In this document: one piece after another, positions 12,901 through 27,695 of the stretch | Layout: each line of letters starts with the position of its first letter | How positions within the stretch are numbered: the stretch's first letter is position 1 | Assembly (NCBI GenBank): GCA_017562135.1 | Contig: QEYB01000388.1 | Location: 186,001-250,000 of the forward strand | Length of the DNA: 64,000 nt | DNA from: Dipylidium caninum | Lineage: Eukaryota; Platyhelminthes; Cestoda; Cyclophyllidea; Dipylidiidae | Direction: 5' to 3' | Translations under genes and position numbers: made by a program | The notes under the pieces: generated by a model | The model's input: only the letters and a program-made list of their open reading frames with translations | Databases searched by the model: none | What the model was told of the DNA's origin: nothing

Positions 12901-15900
12901 AAACGCCTATTAAAAATGTCTACTCACAAAAGCGGTAGGTAAACGGGAATTAAAATAGCATCAGTCTCCCTTTCATTGGCCGTATGCCAAACCAAGAAAA
13001 TTGAAATGGTTGGTTGTGGCCTATGAAACTGAGAGGAAGAAGAGAGAAAAGGACACTGAGGAGATCCTTTTGATTACAATATTTGTGCCATCGTACTATG
13101 CTCGAGTGACCTAACAAAGTGCATTATACACGGCAGGGACACGTGCGAGGGAATAATGCTTCTTAACATCTCTCCTCGACTTTAATGACATTTTATACTA
13201 TGGTTTCCAATAAACACATTTGCCTGCATTATAAAGTTGGAATCACTAACTTCTAGAAGCGATAGGGCCAGAGGCAAACGTGATGAATTCTTTGGATTGA
13301 GGCGTTGTGGTTACACACTCGCATTGTAAAGCATTTTTTTTAATGAAGTCAGAGCGATTTTAGAGAATCTTCTGCGTTCTGATGGATAAAAAGTATTGAA
13401 GCCATCACATGAGTGAGAACGCATTTGCTCACCTGAATGTTGCGAGAAGAGATGGCCTGAGGAACAGGGGGCAAAGGCTGCTCCGGATTCGGTGGAGGCG
13501 TCGTTTGTGGTGCTGAACAATGTTCGCAAAGCGCCGTCTTTGCAAACTCCTCCTCACCACCGCCAGGCTGGTAAATCGGTGAGCGAGAAGTCGCCACCGT
13601 TCCCTCCTCTACCGCCGCCGTTATTGGACCCGAATTCGCCGTCAATAGCGGGGAGGACACTATGGTAATTCCTGAAGGTGGTGGTGATTCACTGCCACAC
13701 CGCCGATTGGCAGGTGCTTTACTCAGCAGACTGGTATCCAACAGGCGAAATTGTCCTACCTGCGGAGTCATAGCAAATGGGACAACAAGGTGGTAGAGAT
13801 AAATAAGAGAGCAAAAGCTGAGAAATTTATAATTGCGGGTGAAGTTGTAACAAGAGATTCTAGAGAAAAGTTAAGTAGTTACATCAATTGACTCCAAGAA
13901 GTGGAGAATTTTACCTTAATGAATACAGATTAAGAGCAGTGAAAAGGAAAAGAGGTATACCAGTTAAAATGAATCTTGAGAAGAGACACCATAAATAAGA
14001 ATCCATAAAAAAGTATCCGAGAGAAGATTTTAGGAGTGTTCAAAGAGCACAGGTAGAGAGGGGGCATGGAATGAAATTTTTATTACTTGCCTGACGTGGG
14101 CGTTGGAGGGCAGGAAATGTGGGAGGGGTTTCCGAGTAGAGAGGATGTGGTGAAGGTCCATGGCAAAACTGTGCTCCATCCAAGGGAGATTTTGAAATGC
14201 CTATCAAAAAAATGACTGAGAAGTGTCCGTACTGCTAATAAAATAGGTTGAATTTCACGAGAGAGTTTGTGCGAAAAGAGGTGGGTGGGTTAGCAGAGCA
14301 CCTGCTTCTTTTGACGAAACATCACACAGTTATGAGGTAGACCAGAAAAGTACCCACATTCAATAAAGCGATCTCTCTTCCTCGCTCGCTCCGCTGCCGG
14401 TGTGTACAATAACGAATGTCGCAGAAACCTGCGCGAAAGACGGTCAGTTGCCGGCCTTTGATGATCTATCCTTGTCTGTGCCTTAAGAACTCGAACTCTC
14501 GCCAAAAATGCGGAGACTGGTGTCGTGGCCGACTGAGACGTTGATGCAACGGATGAGAGTGCTGCAACACCACGGGACATTCCACACTTGCTGCAATATC
14601 GAGCCTGACTAGTCGGTAGAGTTGAGACGTAGGTGTCCAGAAATGTGGCAAACATTTGAGTCTCAAGAAAAGCACTGAATAGGAAAAAGGTGAGACTAAA
14701 ATATCCCAACTTGGAGTAGTTGGCTATGGTTGGAATCACGGTCTAGTGTGAATAAGTTGTCAAGGAAAATGCCTTGGTAGCTTGAAGCAGATGAGTCTCT
14801 GAAATCCCATCAATAGGATGTAAACACAATTACTGGGATAATTAGGGCATAATCGTAACTCATGGGTAGATAATCATTACATCCCCTGCCACAGTTGTAA
14901 TGAGCTACGCGAAAGTTACAAAGACAATACCAGTGGGGGTCTATACGTAATTCAAGAAAACTTCGGGAGGCACAATCTAAACCGATTGATGGCTTGAATC
15001 CAAAATATGACTTTCGATGCATCTCAATGCCAAAGGAGGCACCAAAATCACAAAATTTCCACCTCAGGAAGGCCATATGTGTTTCAGGGCGATCGGAGAG
15101 AAACCCGACTTTGTCAAAGTCCTGGAGACCCGAAGTACCAGGGCTGTTAGTACCGTCGGAGACATCGCCACTATTGTTACCAACCACGACAAAGGTCTCA
15201 AAATCCACGAAAATTTCGGCCAGGTGACTCAGAAAGACATCACGCAGTGCATAATTAAATTTCAGTAGGTCTACATAGTTGGCCAATTCCTACAAGAAGT
15301 AGCAGTAGACAACCATTTTCCGACTCGTTAGAGCATAAAAATTAACCAAAATGAGTGAAAATGCACCTTGCGAGAAACCATTTCATTTGCAATTTTTCTC
15401 ATTGATGAAAAGTATTCCTTAGAGGGGTAGGATTCATCCCTCGAGTTGTCCGAATTTGTTGAGGAGCAATCAAACCTCGTATCCGCAACGGAGGTTTGGA
15501 GAGACCTGTTACTTTCGTCATTTGTTGTTGCAATCTGTTCAATCAAACGGTAAGATGCAGATCGCTGAAAGTAAAAAAAGTCGCAACATTGCTAACACCC
15601 CCACTCTCTTTTTTGGTCCTCTGTGCGCATATTCTTTCTTTTCGGTTAGATAATAAAGTGAAAAAACGTGTAAGCAACGCACCATAAAACACACTAAAGC
15701 GATGCGAAATTTTAGGCATTAAAACAGGCAAACTCCAACATTCACACAAACCTGGATAGGCGAAATTTGGCTACAACGAAAGTATAAGTATAAAGGTAAG
15801 AAGAACTATGTCAAGTCTTTATAAATAATTAAAATGAAAAAAGTTGCCACCTGCATGACCGGGGGAGTTGGATCTAGTTGAGGTCTTCTGATTACCGTCG

Positions 15901-18325
15901 AATTCGACAAGGACTCGGTGGCGAGTTTAGAGAGCAGCCGTGAAGGTGTGTCCAAACCTTTAGAACGTAAAATGGGTTGAAACGAAGTAGAAGACGATTG
16001 TCTAATCGATAGTGCTTTTCACCTTTATGGGAGGTAATGGGAAGATGGAGTGGAAAAAAATCACATGGTAGACAGTTGTAAGAAGCCTAAGGTTGAAAAT
16101 ACCTCTGTAAGGAAAAAAGAGAGGACACATGGATGAAACATCGCTGGAGAGAGATGCCTCGAAAAGTCGTATGATTCGATTCTGACAAAACATTGTTCGA
16201 TTAAATTAAACTAACCTAATAACAGCCCAATAGAAATGGGGTTGGTGGATTGCAACGAGGGGGAAAGAGGAACAAAGAAATTGAACTACTCCTACTGATA
16301 GCTCGCGAGGCTGATTGGCTGCGAGTTGAAGGGGTAGAGGCAGCGAAAATATTGACGTCCCGAATACGATTAGTCGTTTCCGAGCTGAACTGCTGCCACC
16401 GATAAATACTTAGCACCGCCTCAATGTTGTGTTGAAGTTCGGTTGAGTTAGGAAATGTGGGAAGATCCATATCTGTCGAATTGACTAGGCCGTTGTCAAT
16501 GTCCAAGTAGCAAACGTTAGCCTAGGAGAATGCAAATAACGATGATATGTTAAATATGTTTCAGTGAATAAACTTAAAATAGTTAGCTTGCACCTCATAT
16601 TAAAGAATCAGAGAACAAAATCGCAACTTTCAAAGTCGGAGAATAGCCTAGGCCGTTGGACTGCGAAGCTTTCTCACCACTGGGTAACTAGCGTTTTCTT
16701 GATATACTATCTCATACAGGGGACCCAAAATTAAGGAATTTTAACGAAAGATATGAGGCTGACTATCAACGCACCTCACTAGCTAATCCGAAGTTGGGGA
16801 AAGATGGAAGGGAAACTTGTGAGCCACAGAGGGTGCCGGTTGTCGAGACTGGATTGGACGACGGTGGTGGATGTTGGAAACGTACCCCCATTATGTACGG
16901 CACAGGAGCATCGAGAAAGTGAGTTAGTGTGGCTGGCAGGACAGGAGCGTACACATGAGGCCACACAAAGGGCTGGAGGAGGCAGATTATACCCTCTCCG
17001 ACCACTATCAAACGGTAATAATCTAAACGAAAAATAGCAAAGCTAAATGAAAATGTCTAGGGTCAATTTGTTTAGACAATAAGGAATGCATCTGTTACCA
17101 GCGGAGGACAGAATGATGCGGTGCTCAAGGAAGGCGCAGGTCAACAGACGAGTAAAGTTTTCGAAGGAGAAGAGCTGAAGAAGCTGAACAAGTGGGTACT
17201 CAAATACCGGGAGCCACGTAGACGCAGTTTCGTCAACATGGTGATTAACTGAAATGGTAACGGCATTTTACTCCATGCTAATTGACCGAAATTATAAGGT
17301 ACAAAATAAAGTACTAATTTCGAGGTTACAGTAGATCCCCCGGCCATTATATGGATAGCCCACGAATGTCATGAACCCCATCAAATGGAATCAACTGAGA
17401 ATAAAGGCTTCAGCCTGAGCAGTAAAAAAATCAAACAATTCCAGATTAAACTGTGGTTCTAGTCAACTTGAAAGAGTCGGCCCTTGATAAGCGAGTCATA
17501 CAGTCTCTTGCCTTAGTGCCCGGAACAGGGCTATGAGAAGAGAAACACCTAAGGCAAAAAATTACAGCTACATCCGTAAGAATTTTGTTCTTTAGACTGA
17601 CGCCGAGGCTTTCAACTTAATCTCATTGCAGAAACCCTAGATGAATTTGTGACCAGATCTTAACGCCTTAACACATTTTCACAAGAGTATAGTATTATTG
17701 GAAACTACAAATAAGTGTTCATGAAGTGAAGTAAATAGACTTAAATTTTTAAATTATCATAGAGTTGATGGGCAAAAAGATACTTCAATGTGAATACAAA
17801 CTTGGTCGAAAGAAGAAATGAGGACATGTCGGTCCGGAGACAATACTGCATTGCCCGGGCTTGGCTAAATGCGCCTCAAAGAGGAGATTGTAGACAAAAG
17901 ATTCAATAGTCAGTTCACTCGTCTGTTCTCTGTATACGCTAGACCAAAGGTCCTCCAGCCAACCAAAAAATCCGCTCGCGAAAGCCCAACGTGAGAGTAT
18001 TCCAATGGCCTATGAAGAGAGTGGAAGAAACCAAATAAAAACCTCGACTTGTGTTGCATGAATCAAAACGCATAGGTGTGAGCGAACTCACCTTCATAGT
18101 GAAAAAACGGCATTCGGCGAGTGAAGAGGTGCCCAGCATCTGATGTTCCCTCAGGGTGGCCTTAACTGCGGGGTGGGTGACTTCTTCGGGGAAGAGGAGG
18201 GAATAACCGAACACCCTCTGGCCATCTTCTCGAGTGATAATGAAGGCGTGGCGAAAAGGTCCGCGTGCTTTCTGCAACAGTGGATGTGCCTCTGTGAAGA
18301 AGCGCAATCCATTGGGCATTACGAC
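6981..18325 (-). CDS. DENND5: DENND5-type Rab GEF (DENN, RUN1, PLAT, RUN2), N terminus not found
   Basis: DENND5 (Rab6IP1) proteins are Rab exchange factors and effectors at Golgi and endosomes. Exons on the minus strand, 5' to 3': 18325-18092, 18009-17802, 17248-17099, 17022-16775, 16521-16296, 15957-15851, 15564-15367, 15289-15063, 14674-14302, 13759-13433, 12787-12650, 12437-12348, 12275-11725, 11284-11006, 9058-8977, 8659-8562, 8483-8376, 8230-8015, 7927-7470, 7397-6981. Phases agree except at 11284-11006 and across the gap 11005-9059. u[24 protein letters not shown]. c[18 protein letters not shown], then [11 protein letters not shown]. d[19 protein letters not shown]1: [78 protein letters not shown]2: [32 protein letters not shown] Ser/Arg/Pro-rich stretch interrupts RUN1, and the last exon adds a Pro/Ser-rich tail of about 50 residues. 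About 100 N-terminal residues and a small PLAT exon were not found. Confidence 0.9.
9059..11005 (-). other. DENND5 intronic region inside the PLAT domain, probably hiding a small exon
   Basis: The exon on the high side ends in phase 0 and the exon on the low side begins in phase 1, so a short exon encoding roughly ten PLAT residues should lie in between. I could not place it with confidence. No other gene is seen. Confidence 0.45.
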
Positions 18326-21099
18326 CTGAGAGATGAGAAGAAAGTACAAATGTAATGTTTGTAGGCAAATGCCACAATATCACTAGTCAGAAATACGTAA
18401 AATTAGTTCTCTAAGCAAAAAAGGTAAGGAAAAGCCCAATGTGTTTATGCAATGTTAAATTTATCTAAAACACGGTTTCAATGAGACTGTGAAGGAAGAA
18501 AGGATGTATAACAATTATTAAATACATAAATTCTCCGGTCGACTATAAATAGCATTTCATTTTGTATAGCAGAAGCGCGCCACTTAAGTACTGAGGCTTA
18601 ATAACTTCAAAATGCCATTTGCACTTTGATGCTCACTAATGCGCTCTTGTTCGGGCCACGAAATTGAAGCCCAAAGTTGGCAAAAATAAAACAGCGATAA
18701 AATTAGTCAAGTGACTTCTTTATTTGAACTTAAGCAGAAATTTGATATTGACAATGCGCAAGCATTAATACCCAGCTTCTATTCTTGTCCGTGGGGAGTC
18801 TTACAAAGTGTTTAAGATGAGAAATCAAATTTGCCTCGCTTCTATTCGAGTTCAGTAGAAGTGGTTCAAGCAGTTCCATAAGGCTAAGGAAAGCTATCTG
18901 GCTAAAAACGCACATGGGGTCTAGGTAAGGAGGCAAAATAGGACTATGTCATTACAGAAAGAAGATCGAATAGTGGAAAGTACTAGACAAAAGGCAGTTA
19001 CAGATAAAGCACGGGGACGTTACCATGATAAGCTCATGTTCTTGAGTTACTTGAGTAACACAAACGACAGAAATTAAATAAGCACTATAAAAAGGGCGAT
19101 GCAATGTAAATGCCATATTTATTATCCTTTGTAATACAACTTTGCATGTTTCGTCGGACAGGAATTGAGTGTGGTACGAGAAAGCAACCACACAAATCTA
19201 TCGAGTGAAGAAATTTTAAGTACAATCTTTGATAAATTTCAGACGTAAGCATTTTCGGTTGAAAAGAAAAATAAAAGTTGAAAGTGCCGTCGCGCATAAG
19301 AAAAAAAAGGAAAATTATCAAAAATGAAAAAGAAAATTTCATAAGTTTCGTACCAGAGCAGTAGATTCATCGGAGAAAGGAAAAGTGCGACTATGTTCTG
19401 GGAAATGTTGAAGAATGTAGCACTTGTATGCTGACTGGACAAGATGAGATGGCTTTTCAACAGCCTGTTTGACTGCTAAAGTAGGCATTATTGTATTATA
19501 ATGAAAGATAAGAGAGGCGTGTCATAAGTGCGTAGACGCACTACAATAGCATACGACCGAAATTTAAACCAAGAGAATACACTGCTCGTACAAGAATCAT
19601 ATCGCTCTAGCTTAAGCTTTCGATGATAACAATCAAAATTACATCGAAAAATGAAAAACAAACATAAAATCATTCGGCACGAAAAGAGATAGGGGTGAGA
19701 ACACGCTCAGTTGTACAGTATGTAAATTACAGGCAATTATTTGATAGAGGTGTACGCAATTGGAATTAGAATGAAGTGAAACCATCGAAAGAAATGTACA
19801 TTCAGGAACGACTTTTGTTTTAAAATGTACGTATGAATACAGCAAATTTTGGTCAAGATGGATAAAGGGAATGTATTTTAAGAAGATAATAAAGAAGTTA
19901 ATTGAAGTACACAGACGCAAAAAAATGAAGCACAAAACACCAGAAAGTTTTTTAACAGACTGAAATGACAATTATGAAAAGGGAGGCCACGTGTGTCTGA
20001 CAAAGTAAAAGAAATTTTAGATTGTCAAAGCAAATCGTGTGACAATCCGAAGTGCTTACGAGAACAGTATGGTTGTAACTGGATTTCTGGGTTTAGACCA
20101 GCTATGAAAAAGTAATCCGCTAGTGGGTGCATAATGACCGTCAAAAGGCCCGCCGCAGAAGTCTAAAGAACGTATTGAAGATGCATCGTTGCGTTGCAAT
20201 TTCGCCCAATGGTAAGCCTTTCGACCGGGCTGGAATGGAATGAATGACCTTCTGGTTGTGATGGTTTAGTATAACATAGATATGTTTTATAAGCAGAAAA
20301 AAACATGGTATAACAATTGCTCGAAACAGGATCCTTATAATAGCGGATATATTTAGCCAAATTACAGTTAATATTTTGAGGGTCAGAAAAATTATAACTT
20401 TGATGCAAAATTCGTCATATAATGAATGCGCCTTTAGCACGTCAGTATATAAAGAACGAAGCACAGTTTATACGGGGAAGAAAGGGCAGTTGATGAGATA
20501 GGACAGCCCTTGTGAGATCCATTGACACACCAGTGGCATAAAAACTCCGAAACACAAACCGAGGCTTACGTCAATACATTTTATCTGGTTACAAAGAAAA
20601 TTTACCATCATGACCCAGTGTTGACAGAGCGATGATCATGAGAACAACAGCTCATAGACATGGCAGCATGACCACAGTCCACTGATGCCTTTCCTTCGAA
20701 ATCCAACCGTAGCGTCATAGTTATTACTGTTCGACAGTTTACTGACAACCACCAATTATAAAGTTCCGTGATGTCACGCGAGAAAAAACGACGGAACAAC
20801 CTAATTTCTTTTCCTGTCCACTATCAAAATCAAGCTTTACATACACGAATCCAAGATTTTCAGTATATTAAGCCACATATATTAAACATCAAAGGGATAA
20901 CAAAGATAAATGGACGTCTCACTGAGATGAATCATAGTTCGAGAACACGGACTACCGGAGTAAAAATGAAGTTAGAAGATATGAGGATTACAATCAATAA
21001 ACTAACCGCATGTGTCAACGCAGCTTCAGCATGTGAACTTTTAGACCAGTGCTACCTCATTTATCAGATAACATACAAATGCGACTACAGGTATAACAC
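18326..21099. other. A/T-rich stretch upstream of DENND5, no recognised gene
   Basis: Many short open frames exist on both strands but none shows a domain or a splice partner that I recognise. The missing N-terminal DENND5 exons may be here or may be too short or diverged to see. The DENND5 promoter should also fall in or beyond this stretch. Confidence 0.4.
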
Positions 21100-21105
21100 T
21101 TTATT
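21100..21105 (-). promoter_or_regulatory. Poly(A) signal AATAAA of the KRR1 gene
   Basis: On the minus strand AATAAA occurs about 20 nt after the KRR1 stop codon. The spacing suits a cleavage and polyadenylation signal. Confidence 0.6.
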
Positions 21106-21124
21106 AACAATGAATACATGTATT

Positions 21125-22493
<1,369 letters not shown>

Positions 22494-24448
22494 TCTTACC
22501 AGGAGAACCGCAGTCGACTTTTGAAAGGCCGCGTATCTTGAAGGCGACTTTCAAGTCTGTATAAGGTTATCCATGTTTCTGCCAAATTAGATGCCCTTCT
22601 TTTTGCAGTGACAAGTTTACTTAATTTTTACGCGTATAGGGAATTTCGTCTACGTTTAAGAGCACCATACAAGTGGTTAGCAAGGAGTTCCAAACCAAAT
22701 GAGCAATCACTTTCATAAACGAAAATCGTCACATTTGTCCTTTTTTCGGTCCGCAATGAAACCCAAAGCCTTAACTAACCCAAGGACCTCAAAATACCTC
22801 AAGCCAAATAGTTCTAGCAGTGATATTATCATTCAATCTATTTTTAATTCTCTTTGAAATGGCCGACGTCCTCGCAAGCTCTGTATATTGCGTTATATTT
22901 TCAGGCCAACATATAGATTTCACAATTTAGGGAGGACATTTACGAAACGAAAGCTGCACCCAAATCGTGAGTAGGATTTTTTACCATTAATAACTCCAGC
23001 CCATCCGCCTGAAGTGTAAGATCGTGCGTCGTAAGAATTTACATGCACCGTAACTTGAATAGAATAGGGCAAAGCCGGGCTTCGTCGAATCGCAAGACAC
23101 AGTTCAATAATTGCAAAATATATGCCTGAATGTTTGTAGTGTTTCTGGACTTAAATTTCGGCAATGAAATCCCAAATCAAACAAAATCCGCATTTTTTTG
23201 CATTATTGCCGTAGAACCTCCAAAAAATTCCTGCATTGAAACAATGAGCGTTTCCGTTTCAAATTCTATTATGTTTATAAAAACTTACTATATGATGTCA
23301 CGGGTTAAGGAGTGTATGGTCAGTTCCAAAATCTCAATGTCCCTTTGCCAAGTAACATGGATCAAACATGTTTCCACGTGGAGAGGGGAAGACAGAATAA
23401 TTTTGACAAAATACATGATTTATTCAATCACCGCATTACGACATTGTCACATGTTCCAAAAAAAACAGTTCTATTGTGCTGCTATTTCATAAGTTATGCT
23501 TAAGAGAGAACAGATGAATTTCCGACGGGACCAATGAATTGGCCACCTACCGTAGGCTCCAAAATCGTATGACGTGGTGCTTAACAAATTCTAAGAAAAC
23601 GATTTACAAATGTATTTACCATATTTTAAAGAAGACTAGATAAAGTTAATGGAGACGCAGTAAGTAAATTGCAAAGGTAATAATCAATTTAATCAAATTA
23701 ACATAAGTAATTTTTTGTCTGCAAAATACAACGGACAACGCATTTATGCAATCCTTCAAACTTAATAGTCTGCCTATGGAACAGGACACAATAATTCTCC
23801 CAGACCTATAGCGCTGCTGAGAAGAATACATAAAATATAGCGAATGCAGAATGAGTCGGACGAAAAGTTTAACAAAGGACATTTAAAGGCAAAAAGATTG
23901 AAAACCGTACAGATAAAACATATTCGAAAACAGGAACAGCAAAATGATTAAAAGCAGCGAAATTTTTGACAACTCTAGTAAAATATGGTGCGAAAATATA
24001 TGAAGCAAAAACGACGAATAACACAGAACTATAATAGCAATTTAACTAACAGTGAGTTGAACATAAAACCGAAAAGTAATCGTCAAAGATGTTATACCGA
24101 AAAGAGTTTCAGAGGCCAGATAAGGGCTGAAATTTTAAGGAGTCACAACTGCGGTAAATTTTAAGGGAAAAGTAATAAGGTTACGATAATGCTCAACGAA
24201 ATCGGGGGAAAAAATTCGAAATCCAGAATGCAAGTTGAACCGCAAGCTAGGACAATGTTTAACGCATTCTAGCATGTATACAAAACAAAGTCAAAGAATG
24301 CGTAAGAATACAATTGACTTGAGGCGACACCATCGTGCCCTAGTTCAGATGCCCGACGACGATTATAGAGAGCAAGATTCACATGTAGAAGAACGAAAAA
24401 AGAAGAGGAATCAGGAACCAACAGAAAATTAGTCAGGGTTCGTGAAAG
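22494..24448. other. Intergenic region between KRR1 and the inverted repeat
   Basis: The sequence is A/T-rich and increasingly purine-rich toward its right end. Several short frames are present without domain or splice support. The KRR1 promoter should be near 22500. The purine-rich part from about 23650 resembles, weakly and in inverted sense, the pyrimidine-rich stretch right of the palindrome. Confidence 0.4.
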
Positions 24449-25271
24449 CATAATGGATACTGTGTCTCAGAAAAGATTAGGATAAAAAGTCTCTAACCTC
24501 CAATGATATGACATTAGCCAAGTGACGGAGAAAAATTTAACGGCAAGTTGTCGTCGAAATAAGGGCAATGAAACATAAAATGGCAAGCTAAAAGCAATAC
24601 AGTCAGAAACTGGAGATGTTGCCATCCTTAAAGGGTTTCAAAGTGAAGGTAGCAGAATACGTTAAAAAGGAGAAGGGGTGTTGAATAGAATCGAGTTTTT
24701 CTTCGAGGTTTACGAGGTTACGATGATATTTGTTAAGCTGAAGTTCCAATATATGGTCCTAAGTGAAGTGTTAAGTTATGGCTCAGAGTATTCACCCGGG
24801 AGACTTATGTTGTTCAGAGACTGAGCTTATATGGTAGTTGTCCCCGACAATGATTGCGATCCCAAAATGCGCTGCCAGCGTCGGTAAGCAAGACGATGTT
24901 GGGAATTACTGCACACGGCGAGGTCAACAAGCAAAAATAAAAATTCAATGTCCCTGTATAAATTTAAAAGTTTATAGACCTCGGTGTACTTGTGTAAACT
25001 AGATATCTTATTTCAAGTCAAATGGGAACACGTGACGAGCATACAGAGAACAAATGCAAATGGTCCTCGTCACATATGCACCCACAATCCATGTGCAGAA
25101 ATTGCCTCAACAACCCGCGCTTCCTAGTGGTTCCTCCATCCACCCAAACTTTCTACTCGCGCTATTTTAATTCATCCGCCCTCGAGGCGCGTGGTTCTAA
25201 GCTGCGGTCGCTTTGTGCGGGTGCACTCTCGCTTGGCGGCCCATTGTCGCCGGATGGTGCATTGTGTCGCG

Positions 25272-26657
25272 ATGACTATGTCGTCGGAAATTTTGTTGCG
25301 GGTGAAGAGACCCTACTGTGAGAATCCGGTTGAGTGCTTTAATGCAATTCCGACTAAGAAACGACGCCCAGCTGGAGAGGCTATCAAGGCGCCTACCTGT
25401 TTCCGGTACCTCGGAACTACTGCTAGCCCCTCTAACTTGGCCAATTTTTCAATGGATGACCTACGAGATATGGGCGCGTCAGGTAAAAGAGAACTCGTCT
25501 TATCGAAGCATTCCGTTGCACATGTCATGGAGTCTCCTGAGACGAGAATCCCCTGTGAGGTGAGTGCTGTTGTCGGAGCATAAGTGGGCAGGTCTGCGAC
25601 TCAGCTGTCCCGAGGACCTTCGTAGTTCTTTGTTTATCATCTTATTTGTTTTGAGTGTAGAATCATTTACAGTGAAGTGACTACTTATTAGAGTGTGTGA
25701 TGAGTATGGTGGCCTTTTACATTGACATATCCAATATGCGTTGAGTTAACCTGCTGCACGAGTCGAATGGTGTGAGTGTGGTGGGCTTGTGCTTCACGCT
25801 TGGACCCAGTTTGCAATGTTAGAGCGTCAAGCATGCCAGACGCGTATCCGTGTTTCGATGCCCTTGTGGCAGGTGCCAGGTGGGAGCAGTGCAGTGCAGT
25901 GCAGTGATCTATTTGGTGTGTCGCCTTAATGCGAAGATGGTCATGGAGTGTAGTGTTGTTTTGTCAAGGAGGCCCAGTATTGCGCAAATCGAGTCGGAGG
26001 CCTGATGGGGAGTTGAGCAAATGAATGAGTGATGGAATAAGGCAGAAGGTGGTTACAGTTAGAAGCTTCTTTCTATGTCGACAGATTCGTGTTTCCGTGG
26101 AGAATGTGAGGGGGACTAAGAGGAAGGCTGCGACAGTGAGTGGAGAGGACAGTGCGTGCACGGTGGGAGACGAGAAAACGTGTGAGCCTCGCCCTGTCAA
26201 GTGCCTGCGCATCATTGATTTGTGTTACCAGAACCAGTCAGAGCCACTGGCGACGAGTTTGGGTGACCTCAGTCTGGCCAACGAAAGAGCGGCGAGGAAG
26301 AATGCCGTTGAGAGGGAAAAGGGTGAGGCGGCGACCGATGCGACTGACGACTATCTCTATGATCTCTACGCCGTAACTACGAGCTTCAACGACGATGATA
26401 TTGCTGATGACCTATGTGATGAGGCGCCCCTGGAGGGCATCTACGAAGGCGAGTCGGATGAATTTGACGAGCGTTTTCTCGATGATGGCGCGGACTCGGA
26501 CTCGAATAGCGAGTCAAACTGGCGCAATGACTACCCAGACGAGGAAGACTTGACATCGGATAGTGACAGCCCCCCGTACAGCGATGTGTCTGTGTATGGT
26601 TCGGCCGAGTCTGACAGTGACAGGGATGGCGCAGACCGGTCCGGCGACTACGATTGA
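25272..26657 (+). CDS. SLC7A6OS: Iwr1/SLC7A6OS-type RNA polymerase II nuclear import factor, left copy
   Basis: Iwr1 binds assembled RNA polymerase II and directs its import into the nucleus. Two exons, 25272-25559 and 26085-26657, join in phase 0 with good splice sites (GAG|GTGAGT and CGACAG|ATT) to give 286 residues. The N terminus has MSSEILLRVKRPY, the conserved start of the family (human ILRVKRKR). The C-terminal Iwr1 domain begins DDYLYDLYA and continues into a strongly acidic segment with NWRNDYPDEEDL, as in human NNWRNEYPEEE. The ATG at 25278 is an alternative start two codons in. The frame stays open upstream to 25191. It lies head-to-head with KRR1 and tandem with the small gene at 27696. 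A second copy in the right arm differs at only two residues as read. Confidence 0.9.
25888..25908 (+). repeat. Short (GCAGT)n tandem repeat in the Iwr1 intron
   Basis: About four units of GCAGT occur in the Iwr1 intron. A mirror copy, ACTGC repeated, lies in the right arm at about 31261-31281, so the repeat predates or was homogenised with the arm duplication. Confidence 0.6.
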
Positions 26658-26795
26658 CGATACTGTGGAGATGTGTGCGAGTCCCGCCTTGTGGCCTATT
26701 TTGCAAAATGTGATTGCTCTATTGGCAAATGTAAATAGCATACAACTAATGTTATGTGTGAGTGCGTAGATTTTGGTGGTTGACGTGTCATGGGG

Positions 26796-26822
26796 TTGTG
26801 TGTGTGTGTGTGTGTGTGTGTG
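26796..26822 (+). repeat. (GT)n microsatellite between Iwr1 and the small gene
   Basis: About a dozen GT units. The mirror tract in the right arm is at about 30346-30371. A second, shorter GT tract occurs at about 27164-27181 with its mirror at about 29986-30004. Confidence 0.85.
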
Positions 26823-27695
26823 GGGAGATATGTGGCCTGCCTCGATAGCGGTGCGAGAGAGCATGTTGAATGGGGACGTTGAGGCAGGATTGAGGTGCGA
26901 GGATTTGTGCTGAGGCGTTTGGATATTATGGTGGGGTTGACTTGCACGTTCACATGGAGCGGGGTTGTGGGATTGTTGGTGGTTTGCGTCGTGTCGCCCG
27001 CGAGTAATCTTCCCCCATTTCCCCACCACGTGCGCACGAGGTCGGCAGCCGAAACAGTGGCAATGGTGACGTCGCTTAGGCCATGGAGTCCGGAAGAGCA
27101 TTGTAGGCGGTATGGGCCAGAATTGGTTGTGGTGGTCGCGTGCTGTTTGGGTGGCTGGGTAAGTGTGTGTGTGTGTGTGTGGAGTTCTTGTGCGTCCCAT
27201 TTGCATCAGACGGGGGTGTGGGAATGAAGAATAGGGCAGGCGCCCTCTACGAGATTATGACAGGCTGTCGAGCTCGCGCACTAACGGAGTAGACGCTGAC
27301 TGAGCGGGGGGAGGCGTTTGGAACGGGGCTATGCTGGGCTGGGATGGGTTGGGTTGGGTTGGGGCTTGTTGTCGGAGGGTGGGCGCATGCAGCCTCGTGA
27401 CGTGAGGCGGCCACATCGATTGGCGAGGACAAGGATCGGTGTGTCGCATACACGCAGCGTGACCGGAACGAGTGCATGCAAACACTGTGTGTCCAACGAA
27501 ACACTGATGTCATCGGAGCGTCCAATCGGAAGGCAGGAAATGCAGCCCAACTGCCTCGTCTCGAGCTAGTCTCGCGTAATTGGTTGAGGCGCCTTTTGAA
27601 GTAATCGATTTTCCATTTGAAATACACTCACGCGTCGTCAGCACGTACGATAGACACGCCGCCGCCGTCACTCGCTTCGTATTCACGTCATCTTC

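Noticed and set aside
18730..18936. Minus-strand frame considered as a DENND5 N-terminal exon
   Set aside because: The sequence does not resemble the uDENN start and no donor links it to the exon at 18325 in phase 0.
26514..27206. 230-codon minus-strand open frame in the left arm, with a mirror copy at 29961-30653
   Set aside because: It runs antisense over the end of the Iwr1 exon and through the GT microsatellite, which gives a Thr-His run. It has no domain, and its presence in both arms only reflects the duplication.
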